Shown in pieces: positions 1 to 9,791 of a stretch of DNA of 15,641 bases. Positions within the stretch are counted from its first letter, which is position 1, and each line of letters starts with the position of its first letter. The notes under the pieces are model-generated. The model ran no database searches. It worked only from the letters and a program-made list of their open reading frames with translations, and was not told where the DNA came from. The stretch is from Saccoglossus kowalevskii (lineage: Eukaryota; Hemichordata; Enteropneusta; Harrimaniidae), in contig NW_003141809.1 of assembly GCF_000003605.2 (NCBI RefSeq), positions 26,356 through 41,996 on the forward strand. The letters are read 5' to 3'. The position numbers and the translations under genes are program-made.

Positions 1-50
<50 letters not shown>
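1..50. repeat. (AT)25 dinucleotide microsatellite, cut by window edge
   Basis: The first 50 bases are an uninterrupted AT dinucleotide run, followed by AT-rich unique sequence. The array probably continues to the left of the window, so its true length is unknown. Perfect AT arrays like this are typical of nuclear non-coding DNA, are self-complementary and can extrude as cruciforms. They often collapse or break in assemblies, so the copy number should be treated as approximate. Confidence 0.97.
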
Positions 51-55
<5 letters not shown>

Positions 56-724
56 TTTCAGCATTTTTAAGAATTTAAAATTGTATATAAAATCCCGTTC
101 AATAATTCCCTCTGAGCAATACAAGATATCGTGGATTATTATATTGGATTAAATCAGAATGGGATTAAACCGTATAGATTATCACTAAACGAAATTAATG
201 AACATATTATAGTGTTTTGCAGCTTTGTGGTATATGCTTGCCTACACTGGTATTGCAAGCGCATGCGCAGTTGCTTGGCGTGTGGAAATTTATATCTTTC
301 TAATTCCCTGAACTAATTATCAGCGGATGGATTTCCGCATCCACACTCGAAGTGATAAGTGTCGTGCTCTCCCAACTGTAATCGATATCTTGTTTGTTCA
401 AATTTTGAAGCTGAAACAAATCCTCGTTCCACTATCCTGCTTTTTCTATGCGGTACAGAGGAAATCTGAAATACGTGAATTGTTTAGCTTGTATTTATTT
501 TAGATATGTTTTGAACAAAAACTCAAAATTTCCATTTGGCATATTTATTGCTGATATGTAAATATATTCGTAATGTTTTCAAAGATGATTGGATTTATTC
601 CGTTTAATTGTCTGACCGAGGGTATATCATTGCAATTGGATTTTCTCCAGGAAAATATGTCTAAAATACGTGGCAGTCCTTAGGGAATAATGGCCGCTGA
701 AGAATCGTTGAGAGAGCCACGTGA
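51..724. other. Non-coding AT-rich stretch, no gene seen
   Basis: All frames are interrupted frequently. One plus frame of about 60 codons (131-316) begins at a non-ATG codon and has no recognisable motif. Near the right end a short plus-strand frame starts at an ATG around 690 (MAAEESLREPRDLFMLHK, then a stop), just before the next open frame in a different phase. An E-box CACGTG lies around 718-723. Nothing here supports an exon or an RNA gene. Confidence 0.6.
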
Positions 725-952
725 CTTGTTTATGCTCCACAAGTAGTGTTCGACCCCACTCCCGTCACCGCGTTCACTGTTCCATTGACCTATGTAACCA
801 TTAGAACAGTTGATGTAATGAAAGGAGGGAATGAACATTTAAAAAACAAAAAAACAAGTCTCGCTCTTGCCGAAATCTCATCGGCCATCTATACGGTCCA
901 ACTGACCATGAACGATGTTTCTGTGGATGTGGATGACGGTTTGCGATATTAA
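725..952 (+). other. Short unassigned open frame, possible exon or pseudogene scrap
   Basis: The plus frame is open from just after a TGA at 722-724 to a TAA at 950-952, about 75 codons. The first ATG in frame is at 818, so a conventional ORF would be only 44 residues. The stretch is visibly richer in G+C than its surroundings and has a plausible amino-acid mix (for example FDPTPVTAFTVPLTY and an acidic VDVDDG near the end). I recognise no family. There is no clear polypyrimidine-AG acceptor immediately upstream. The tail after the stop (AAAAGGG) does not suggest a polyadenylation site. It could be a chance frame, a decayed coding remnant, or a terminal exon. I favour chance or relic. Confidence 0.12.
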
Positions 953-2009
953 AAGGGACATTTAGAAGAAGTACCTCAGTACCTTTTAATTCCCGAAGTA
1001 TACTAACGTTGGTAATAATATGTATACAAAATAGGGAAAAAAGAAAATGGACTATACAATTTACTTACGTTTTGCACTATGTGCATTTGTATTACCGACT
1101 TACCGACTCAATAAATTATTCATCCGACACTGTTTTGCATATTTGTAAACTATTTATAAACTAACTTTAACGTATGCTACCTGGAAATTTGACTTACTCT
1201 TGCTTGATACAAAGATATGAACAATTCAGACATTCCAGTGTTATAAAATGTTATTTTAAACACATGTCATTCTGCTGGTCAGAGTGTGACGGGAATTGTT
1301 TACTTTGGTTACTCACTTATAACGTCACAGTTTATACAGCATGAGTCAATAAACAGATTTTAGGAGAATTATTTATATATTTTTCCATGCATAATTAAAT
1401 ACATATGATCGGGATTTGTAAGCGCGTAGTTGGATATCAGTGCCAACGAGTCATTTGCAGGTACAGTTGTCAGGTGACGTTTACACAGATGACGTCATCT
1501 ATACACAAACATGTGTTCCTGGCAGCGCATCTTTGAATTGTGACAATATTACTAACGTATCCCCGGCGGTGCTTAACATTTGGATATAACTAGCAAGATG
1601 TAGGATACTTTCATGTATAATTCACGCAGGTCAACAACGGCGCCGACGAGTCAGACGTGAAAATGACACACAACCGTAAAACCTGAAAATATTTGTTTGT
1701 GATTCACTATAAGTTTGTTTCTGTAACTGATTTTCATATTGTGAAATGATTAATACATTTGTTTATCTGCTATTTACACTTTGTGGTATTTACATTATAT
1801 TTATTAAAATATATATTTAAATTTGACAATTGCGCCTATTATTTGTGTTATTATCGACTATTCACATGAATGACTCACACACCTATATGTACCGGTTGAT
1901 ATTTATTTAAATTCGCCAAATTAATATGCTAATCAAGTCATTAAAATGCAAAGTTTGAACAGAACAATATCAGCCCTGGGGATTAGTCAAAAACACTTAT
2001 ACCACACAC
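953..2009. other. Non-coding AT-rich stretch with CRE and other small motifs
   Basis: No open frame of note and no RNA gene was seen. Small features include a tandem TACCGACT pair near 1098-1113, a TGACGT half site at 1475-1480 and a perfect CRE at 1490-1497. These lie in a modestly GC-richer patch of about 1430-1660 that also contains a GGCGCCG cluster near 1640. The rest is low-complexity A/T. Confidence 0.6.
1487..1500. promoter_or_regulatory. Perfect CRE inside a 14-bp palindrome
   Basis: AGATGACGTCATCT is a perfect 14-bp palindrome containing the full cAMP-response element TGACGTCA (1490-1497), the classical binding site of CREB/ATF bZIP dimers. A TGACGT half site lies 10 bases upstream (1475-1480), giving a small cluster. 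No transcription unit can be tied to it, so a regulatory role is inferred from the motif alone. Confidence 0.35.
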
Positions 2010-2094
2010 TCACAAAACCACTGTGAAAGGAGTCTAAGCAAATATCTGTTTATAATTTATATTTGTTTAGAATCCTTTCACGGTGGTTTTGTGA
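2010..2094 (+). repeat. Near-perfect 35-bp hairpin, miRNA-precursor-like or tiny foldback element
   Basis: Positions 2011-2045 pair with 2059-2093 across a 13-nt loop (2046-2058), and T2010-A2094 adds one more pair. Only three of the 35 positions deviate from Watson-Crick pairing. T2022/G2082 and G2038/T2066 would be G:U wobbles in a plus-strand RNA, and G2032/A2072 is a single mismatch. On the minus strand the two wobbles would be A:C mismatches, so a plus-strand transcript folds better. A stem of about 35 bp with a loop above 10 nt is the geometry favoured by the animal Microprocessor, and UGU is present at the 5' side of the loop. I do not recognise a known mature microRNA. Such near-perfect pairing would also fit a young MITE or a source of endogenous siRNA. 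Confidence 0.85.
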
Positions 2095-3395
2095 ACACAT
2101 TTTAAGGCCAGATGTCACGTGCATATATTTTTCTGCATTCAATGCTTTCTAAACATCTGTATATATTCGACAACTATTTCGACAACATTTGAAATCATTC
2201 TATTTTGTTTGATTGCTAACGATATGTTTGTGTCATTTTAATATAACGCTTAAGTGTGTTTAAACTCTATGCGTATTCTGATTCGGACAACAACATGATA
2301 TCCTCCTGTATACATACAACGGCGATATTCGCCTGCTGTCAAACAATTAATATAGCCCAAATGGCACAATGAATTCACGGCCGATTCTATTAACCGCGAG
2401 AAGTATTATCTGAAATTAGATCAGATTGTGCTTGCAGATAGAGATCGAATTTCCCCGTACGTCAATTATTCCCTCCGCTTTACTAACACGATCAATTCAG
2501 CACTATGTAGCACACGTACTGCAGCGGAAAACTATCGATGAATAACTAACAATATTTACAGATTGTATGAATGTTTTGTGAATCGGTACATGGAATGTTT
2601 TTTTTTTATTGTTGCCAATATAAATGAATCAGGAAGGCAACATATATTAATCTTTGTAGTAATAATTATATTCGAAGTTAGGATAATAATATTTTTTTAA
2701 TTTATATGACGTCATGAATTGCCGGAGTGTGTATACTTTCTTAGTAGAGATGTAGTGAATTGTTCAATTCCAATGTAACAACGAACACGTTGACCCCATC
2801 CGTATTTAGTAGATCAAATATGTCACCTTGTTTTATATTTTGTACGTACCAAAAATAAATGGAAATATATCAGATAAAAAAAAACTCAGAGTCGATTATA
2901 CAATTTCATACAGTAAACCTCCTTACCCCCCCCCTATTTGTTGATTAAGCGTAGAAAGTAATGATAACTAATTGTATTTTATGTTGCACGTGACTGGTAG
3001 CGGTATGCGTAATGCAAGAGACTTACATGCAATACAATGGATGTAACGACACTACATAAAGCACACTTCAAACTGTCTGATTTGAACAGATCAATTCGAT
3101 TCACATGCAATCAACGCTTATTGTGCCTTCTACGCGTTCTTAGTCATTCTTGAATATATCATTAGATAAGTTTTGTCTTTTCCATTCTACTCTATAAACT
3201 TCAGTTATGATTTGGAACAATAGTTGATGTCATAATTTCACCCCCATTTTCGAGGTCTTCAGCAGTGTTATCATTAGTCGCCATTATTATTTTTGTACAG
3301 TGGTATATACATCCTTCAAATTGTATACTAGACTCACAACATTTTGTCACGTTTACTATATTGTCGGCAAATGCTGAGAGCTGTTAAAGATAAAA
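2095..3395. other. Non-coding AT-rich stretch, no gene seen
   Basis: No convincing coding frame or RNA gene was seen. It contains a direct pair of TTCGACAAC near 2167-2187, a T10-type run near 2599, a perfect CRE at 2707-2714, a run of nine C at 2926-2934 and an E-box CACGTG around 2988. The sequence is otherwise A/T-rich and stop-dense. Confidence 0.6.
2707..2714. promoter_or_regulatory. Perfect CRE octamer TGACGTCA
   Basis: This is an exact CREB/ATF consensus octamer in AT-rich surroundings, extended to ATGACGTCAT by its flanks. It is the second of four exact copies in the window. No promoter or gene nearby can be identified. Confidence 0.3.
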
Positions 3396-3680
3396 GTGAC
3401 GTCTTTAGAATCCGTCCTCATGGTAGCGCACGTTTGGGTACTACCCAGTTATCGTATTACGGTGTTTTCAAACAACATCTCCCATAGTAGTCACCTCAGT
3501 GGTGCTGTCAACCCGGCGACTAGACTCCCAGCTTTGCCTTCTATTTACTGCTGTTTGCTCCCGGATGACAAAACCCCCATTTATGTGGAACGCCAAGCAC
3601 CCCGCGCAATATGCGCACGCGCTGCTCTGCATGGCGACACACAGACAATATACAGTTGGCGCGTCTTAAACATTCCCTGA
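3396..3680 (+). other. GC-richer block, unassigned open frame
   Basis: The plus frame is open here, with the first ATG at 3420 giving 86 residues to the stop at 3678-3680. The opposite strand also has an ATG-started frame of 54 residues (3632 down to 3468, beginning MQSSACAYCAGC). The plus peptide has no recognisable domain, signal peptide or repeat. The local composition is clearly less AT-rich than the neighbours and has many CpGs (for example GCGCAATATGCGCACGCGC around 3604-3622), which alone makes long frames likelier. It could be a decayed transposon segment, an exon, or an unmethylated regulatory patch. I make no functional call. Confidence 0.12.
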
Positions 3681-3814
3681 AAAACTACATTGGGAAAATA
3701 TAGGAGTGTGCCTCGAGATTTTTACCTCTTTCTAGACAGCCGACATGCAAAATTCTGTTGAAATCGTCGGTTAATTAGATTAAATATCTTTGATTTAACA
3801 AATGAAAACGTTGA

Positions 3815-4095
3815 AAACGGATGAGATGTCAACTGAAATTGACAACAAGGCTGTGTCAAAGGAAAGCTAGGTTAGCAGGACATGTCCTTAGAGGATCTAA
3901 TGGAGGGCTCGCTAGTCTCGTAATTGAAGGTACTATAGAGGGAAGTCGAAAACGATCTAGAAGAACTTGGGGAAAGGACATGACAACATGAACAAACACG
4001 GAGAACCGTTTGAGTGCCAAGAAAAAAGCCGAGAACAGAAGTTTGTGGCTTTGAAGTCTTTGAATCGCGAAAGACACTGGATGAGGATGAACCTT
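3815..4095 (+). pseudogene. Decayed LINE reverse-transcriptase C-terminus
   Basis: From about 3845 to 4051 the plus strand, read in the frame whose codons include 3866-3868, gives ARLAGHVLRGSNGG, then VIEGTIEGSRKRSRRTWGKD, then after a TGA at 3989-3991, NRLSAKKKAENRSLW. This order matches the conserved tail of non-LTR retrotransposon polymerases: an RLxWxGHVxR block, an EGxxxGxRxRGRxRxxW basic block, a D-x3-W-T motif, then an AExRxxWR block. The TGA sits where family members normally have Trp in the WT motif. A second TGA follows at 4052-4054, and the remaining similarity may continue one base out of phase to about 4095, so at least one indel is likely. The catalytic YxDD region and endonuclease are absent, so this is a dead 3' fragment, as expected from 5'-truncated LINE insertion and later decay. 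The clade cannot be decided. Open frames on the opposite strand here are shadows. Confidence 0.75.
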
Positions 4096-5208
4096 GATTT
4101 GCTTTAGGATAGTGTATTCTTCTCAAAGTAGTCAAGGCAACAGTTTATAGAATGAATGACTAACTTTACAAACTGGAGATGTTCTGTGTTCTATTGATGT
4201 TAGGCCGGAAAATCGAATCCATTCAGGCCTAAAATATTAATGAAATATTCCCCAGAAAACTGGATAAACGAAGACGTTTTGAAATTTCTACAAGTGGAAA
4301 CAGCATTTAATGCCTCTTTTCCATCTAGATACGTAAACAGAATGTTTTTATGTACCACGGACGCCAAATTACTCTAGTAACGTTACCTCGCGCAAAATAG
4401 TCCCTGATAAAAATGTTTGCACATACCGTTCTACAGAAGTCACATTTGATCTGCTGGTATTACTTTTTCTTGCATAACAACTGTGCATAAATGTGTGTAT
4501 TAAAGGGTAATGACCACAAAATTGAAGATTGTCTGCGGCAGAAGTGCTATGGAATATACTATGACATGAATCGTTATCCGACAGAATTAACTAGTTTGTA
4601 CAATGATGCAATCGTAAATCTCTCACCTGAAACTCGCTCAATTCCAGAGAGATCCTATTTTTTGGCAAACATATATATATCAATATATATATCACATGTA
4701 ACAATGGCGGGGTGCTTTACTCTTGTTATTTAGCGATATAAGTCAAATATTTCATTCACATACAATAATTTTAAAAATACACAAACATATCATATTCAAA
4801 TGTTTTCCCGGGTGTATATTATGCCACTGTGATTACCGCCGTTCATTTTTAATGTACTCCATATTAGTGCGATTCAAGAGTAACCCAGTTTTTGTCGGTG
4901 ATATTGTACATGGCGTTTTGGTTTAGTGATATTGGACAAGTGCAAGTGTACATTTACTAGTATATGGACAAACTTAAAAGCGGTCAGGGATCTCTGTGAC
5001 TCCTAAGTTATCAAAAGGAGTACGTTGCATGTAAATTGGTGATGAATGATTCATAAGACACTGTCGATATTCTGTAATGATTCTAAATTGCGATTCTAAA
5101 AATACATTTCATCGAGTAGTACCGAGGCACATGTGTTCTACGGCGCTGACAAGGTGAAATAATAATTTGACATTTTATATAAATGTTGAAGCGAGACACC
5201 AACTCTGG

Positions 5209-5244
5209 TTACGTCATTTCCTTGAATGTCGAACTCTGACGTCA
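5209..5244. promoter_or_regulatory. Paired CRE-like sites
   Basis: TTACGTCA (5209-5216) and an exact TGACGTCA (5237-5244) lie 28 bp apart start to start, a spacing compatible with a composite bZIP-responsive element. No TATA box or transcription start can be placed near them, so this is a motif-level call only. Confidence 0.3.
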
Positions 5245-5790
5245 CCAAAGCATAATTATATTCGTGCCAGTATAACTGTGAAATTAATTGATTTTTTCTA
5301 ATTTCTATATCACAGTCTAAACAATATGCATTAGTATGTATATAATATATGTGTTCTTTATATGAAGGTAGTTATATTTATTTTAATATGTCAACGAAAC
5401 GATTTGTCTCGTCTACGGATATCTGTGAACATTTGAATAAATAAAACCTACTAAATTAAAACTAGTATTTTATTTTAAATCAAAATTCTTTCTATAGATC
5501 ACTGTAAAATTCGGATCATCGATCATCTCCAATTATTTTGACTTTTATTAAATACATCTCATTGTATAGGTGAATTACATTTAGACTGATAAAGTGTAAT
5601 CATAGATGGTCTCGCTAACACGAGAATGGTATATATAATTAGTGTTGGTTTAATGGAAATGAGGTTTAATCATCGGGGATTATTTTGAGTTGAAAAATCT
5701 TATGTATAAAATGGTCACCAATTCATATAACTAATCGCATCAGTATTGTTTCTACACATCTATCAGGGATTTGTTTAAATTTATTCACAA

Positions 5791-5798
5791 TGACGTCA
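5791..5798. promoter_or_regulatory. Perfect CRE octamer TGACGTCA
   Basis: This is the fourth exact CREB/ATF consensus in the window, again in the ATGACGTCAT context. It lies at the start of a short featureless open frame, and no promoter architecture is visible around it. Confidence 0.3.
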
Positions 5799-6708
5799 TT
5801 CAAGGTATAGTGAAAGCTTTGCATTTTTTTTATCTAAATAGTCTTGGGTTCACTACAGCATACCGTTCTGCTGCAACATATCAAAACATAACTCAAACTA
5901 CAAGAAAAAGTACAACAGTGCATATTTATGAACGAACTGTATATTTTAAAAGGCTGTACACAAAAAATAAACATAATTTGGTTTTAAAAACCGATGCCGG
6001 AATCTCCATGTATTCATTATTAATCTCACAAAACAGTAATCAGTCTGTTTGTTTGTGTGAGTTATAACTATTTTTATTGATAGTTTCTGTAAAACTATAA
6101 CCGGTTTAATGATTATCCAAATTAGTAATTCTCTCAAATAGGTCCTGGAGTTTTTATTTGTTCCATCTTAAACTGTCATAATACGCTGGTATCTTGTTTA
6201 TCTGAGACCGTTGGAATCGTTTTTCCCCTTGTAACAATGTATCAACAAAGTTTTAGCCACGTAATTTAGTATTAAACTTCTAGTATCTTTAGTGGAGAAT
6301 AAAATATTATATAAAAACATCTATAAAAACTAAATACACTACCTAGATACATTGGAAATGTTAAACCAAATCAACAAACAGACAGACACTCTCTGAATTA
6401 ATTAGGTTTCAATCCACTCTCTAGCTGACAAATGAAAACAAGGAAAAAGCCCATTTAAAAGCATAATTATTTTTCACCTAAATCGCCGTACGTTAGTTCC
6501 AGGGCCATTTTATTTAACCACTGTTGCCAATAGAACGCTCCAGTTGTTGTATCACATTTGAACATGTGCTTTGAATTTTTAAAATGTAGTTAGTATAATT
6601 ATAGATAAAACGACCACAGAGGCGGGTATACCAGTCGATTTGAGCCAGTTTCATCGCTTTCGTATATATGTCGTGAAAGTGGTACTAATCTCGTGGTATA
6701 CGCGTCTC

Positions 6709-6729
6709 GGGGTGGGGGGGGGAGGGGGG
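6709..6729 (+). other. G-quadruplex-forming G tract
   Basis: The plus strand carries G4-T-G9-A-G6 within 21 bases. This can be read as four tracts of four G separated by single-base loops (T, G, A), a composition expected to form a very stable parallel quadruplex. It is exceptional in DNA this AT-rich. On the minus strand it encodes a run of prolines in an otherwise featureless open frame (6599-6811, non-ATG start). Homopolymer length may be unreliable in the assembly. Confidence 0.75.
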
Positions 6730-6857
6730 CTGGCAGTATTCCATAAATAATAATGTGTACCTTAGTCAGTTTTAATATGATTTTTAATTTGATTTGTTTA
6801 TAGAAACACAATCAAGGGCTGAGAAATCCAAAACAAATTTTAATAAACTATGACATG

Positions 6858-6892
6858 ATTTCAACCAAAAATGTTCAAATGTTGGTTGAAAT
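6858..6892. repeat. Perfect 11-bp inverted repeat, 13-nt loop
   Basis: ATTTCAACCAA at 6858-6868 is exactly complementary in reverse to TTGGTTGAAAT at 6882-6892, separated by 13 bases. It could fold as a small hairpin. There is no T-tract or gene end to support a terminator or RNA function, and a chance or minor foldback origin is possible. Confidence 0.5.
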
Positions 6893-7000
6893 ATATTATT
6901 TACGGAGTAAACAGTTGATTGTAACACGTTATTTTTAATTTATGTTTATGTTTAAATATATCCTAGCTGTATCTAAGTACATAGAAGTACACAGACTGAT

Positions 7001-7384
7001 TCAACAGCTGATATGAATTAATTCATCCGCCATGTTTTGCGAGGCAAAATATCCACATATATTTATATGGGTATAATAATCAGCCTTTGTTGAGAACAAC
7101 TTTAGTTTACGAATGAAAATAATGGGTGACGTCTCGTGAAGATGACGCGATTTTATGACACTTTGCCTTATGATTAAAACAGTTATACTCCTTACATACA
7201 AAACGAAAAGAAGTCCTAATAAAACATTATATTTCCTAAGATATTCCCACTTGTACTGACTTATACTTGAACTAGCGTTGATTGTGCGCTTCACCATGAA
7301 CTCCTCATCGCAAACAAACTGTGAAATTGTGTCATACATCCTTGTCATACATAATTGTGTGCGTATGTGGTCACGCTGTACCAA
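7001..7384 (-). other. Longest open frame in the window, unassigned, doubtful
   Basis: The minus strand is open for 127 codons. The listed start is TTG, and the first ATG is at 7348-7346, leaving 115 residues. A hydrophobic stretch (NVLLGLLFVLYV then ITVLII) about one third of the way in could be a membrane segment, and the rest is mixed polar with no family motif I recognise. By composition one frame of this size is not surprising in 15 kb of AT-rich DNA searched on six frames. No initiation context, splice sites or polyadenylation signal were found that would make it a gene. It is most likely a chance frame and less likely a lineage-specific small protein. Confidence 0.1.
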
Positions 7385-9791
7385 TCTGTTGATAAATTCA
7401 TAATATATATTTCCGATATCACGTATTGTTTATTTATTGTATAATACATTACAGCAAATATAACACATTACAGCCAGTCATTACAGCATTAAAATCACAG
7501 CACAGAAACATAATAGAAGGATTAAAGATCAAGCGGAGAAGCATTCTGTACTGCTAAGCTACGCTTATATTATTTCAATTAGATAAAACCAACTGGCACG
7601 TAATATTTGTGATGAATCACTGCCTGTTACACGAAGTTAATTGAAGTATCTATCATCACTGTAATATTTGGGATAGACATCGACTCATCCTCTTGAAATG
7701 CTCAAGACGTCAAGGTTGATCATATTGATAAGCTTCAAGGCAAACGTTCCATTTCTAACTGGCCTTGTATTAAATTCAAATAAGGTTGATCGGGAGGTAG
7801 ACATGAAATTGATTACACCTGAAACCACAACAGCCGTGAATCCACTGGGCAATCATGGTGTGGGTGTTTTTTTTAATTTTCTCTTTACAGCAGTAATTTT
7901 TCTCCATGGATTGTTAATTTTATTTCCCTGTCCACACGAATGAACTTTTCATTAATTTAAGTTATCAAAATGTACAGGAAATGGGAGTATTTTTTTACAG
8001 TTGGGAATTGTTACTTCCTGATTGGTTCCTGGAATTGAAATATAAATATGCTATATAAATATTCAATTCCTAGGGGTCACCAAACTACAAAATTTATTCA
8101 ATGATACACTTAACAGATACTCTACTGTAGATAATATTTGCATAAACACCACATAAATGAAGTGACCTCGGAGTCGACGGTAATTATTTCCTAATACAAA
8201 TACGAAGATTGATGATAATATAATGTTATATGTTGTTAATTAATTTTAATTTAATTTGAATATTTTCTCTACGGCATGAAGACATATTATATAGAACTTA
8301 ATTCCCTGTCCTGTGTTATCATATGTTATAATTACAACATATACCGGTACTTATGCAAATTTGATCATTTGAATCTTACTTAGTACTTACAATTAAATAA
8401 AACATTGTTTACAAATAAAATAATAACTAAATCTAGAATTTCAAATTCACTAAGGAATAAATATATTCGAGGTGTTGGATAAATATAGTTGAGCATTCAA
8501 ATTCATGAACTCTATAGATGTCTATAGTGTGTCTCGTTTCATTACGTTCTGTAATGGGTGTAGGTCTCGATGGAGAATGTACATATCTCTGGAGGGAGAC
8601 ATTTAACGATCTTTAATAATGAGCTACAGTGGAGGGCATATACAGCCAAATGATGACCTGAATCAGCAAATAAGTTCACAGCAGTGTCATATGCGTCAAG
8701 GTCCTAGTTTGTATTGTTACAATAGTAATGATATAATATCATGTGTGTGTGTGTTTATTAAATTTATAACTGAGCTAATTATTGATAGTACCTGAAACCA
8801 TAGATCTATGCTGAAACCAACATTGTTAAAACAATCGAATCACAAATCCACCGAGGGTTGACAAAAGTAATATTGATATTTCCATTCTGTTTGTATATTT
8901 TAACCATTCCACGCATCACTTCTTCCATTCACAATAAGAACGGCACAAATAGATAATATTTTCGTTTATTAAATTGTTCAGAAAAAGAGAGCAATTTTCC
9001 GAGAAAATTGAGATTTGTTATTCTGAAGTCAAATTGAGCGCATGTCGAACAATGAACCTACTACAAAGATTACACATACAGTACAATAAATTGCTAAATG
9101 TCCCAAATATAATCTGAAGCACATTCTGCCGTTGGCAATTTTTTATAAGCGACCACGAACACGAATTGGAACAAATTGCAAAGATCAACCATAATTGCTT
9201 GCCAGTGTAATGGACTGTTGTTGTTTTTTCAAATGATTGAGAAGATATCTTTAATAAATAAGAGACATAATTATTTGTAAAAGAAGTGATGTCTCCAGAG
9301 ACATTTGCAAATTTGACATAACACAGAATATTTAATGCGCTTTTCTAATGGAAATCACAAGTACGGGCCTTGACCCGGACGCGATGTGCGACTAATTACC
9401 GCCAGCGACTCTTTCGATACCTTCCAATTACTACCTTCCAATTGGCTAGTTAAAGCTTGATGACGTTTCAGTTTTTATTTGTTGATCTGCGTAATAGTCA
9501 AAGTCGACATCTTTGTTCATATGAGACCCATATCCCATATCAATCAACAAATGTTCTGACAAATTATTGGCAATTTGGACATCGAAATGCAATATTTTGG
9601 AGGTCCAAGCACCAAAAGGTTCGACAAACCTGATTACTACGACAACAAATTAATGTAAACACGAATGCATAAATAAAACGATATTTCGTTTGGCGCGAGC
9701 AGCTAACCGAATTGCGACCGCGCTGAACGCTAGTGAATTCATCACAAAACAAATAAAGATCGCAATTTGAAACAACCAGCGTTGTTGGCAG
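7385..9791. other. Long gene-poor AT-rich stretch left of the minisatellite
   Basis: No supported gene was seen. Three copies of CATTACAGC lie at 7447-7455, 7466-7474 and 7479-7487. A short (TG)6 run is at 8742-8754. A perfect 8-bp hairpin (CAATTTTC/GAAAATTG, loop CGA) is at 8992-9010. A duplicated TACCTTCCAATT lies near 9419-9443. A GC-richer patch around 9365-9415 contains several CpGs. An open minus frame at 9564-9752 has two cysteine pairs near its end (RCPNCQ), but it is too short and cysteine-poor elsewhere to call a zinc-binding domain. Confidence 0.6.

Larger units (their letters stand above)
4096..6598. other. Long gene-poor AT-rich stretch
   Basis: Several plus frames of 67-98 codons occur (near 4491-4733, 4723-4926 and 5771-6067). 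They lack known motifs, two of the three begin at non-ATG codons, and composition is like the background. Small structures include a 7-bp inverted pair TTAGGCC/GGCCTAA around 4200-4235, an interrupted AT run near 4668-4691, CREs at 5237-5244 and 5791-5798, and a CRE-like TTACGTCA at 5209-5216. I see no exon, RNA gene or intact element. Confidence 0.6.

Noticed and set aside
2926-2934. Poly-C runs here and at 11584-11593 as i-motif elements
   Set aside because: Each is a single homopolymer without the further C tracts needed for a stable i-motif, and homopolymer length is error-prone.
3856-4135. Two minus-strand open frames of 73 and 87 codons
   Set aside because: They lie antisense to the recognisable reverse-transcriptase relic on the plus strand, which explains the low stop density.
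4668-4691. AT-rich palindromic run as an origin or terminator
   Set aside because: It is ordinary interrupted AT microsatellite sequence with no supporting context.
6599-6811. Minus-strand frame with a proline-rich segment (LPAPLPPPP)
   Set aside because: The prolines are simply the complement of the G-quadruplex tract, the start codon is not ATG and no domain is visible. The peptide after it reads plausibly but I cannot assign it.
7001-7384. 127-codon minus-strand frame as a gene
   Set aside because: It starts at TTG, has no family motif and no initiation or polyadenylation context, and a frame of this length is within chance expectation for AT-rich DNA searched in six frames. It is kept only as a doubtful open frame.
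9564-9752. Minus-strand frame with cysteine pairs, zinc finger considered
   Set aside because: Only scattered Cys residues and a terminal CPNC are present. No complete C2H2, RING or similar spacing can be made.
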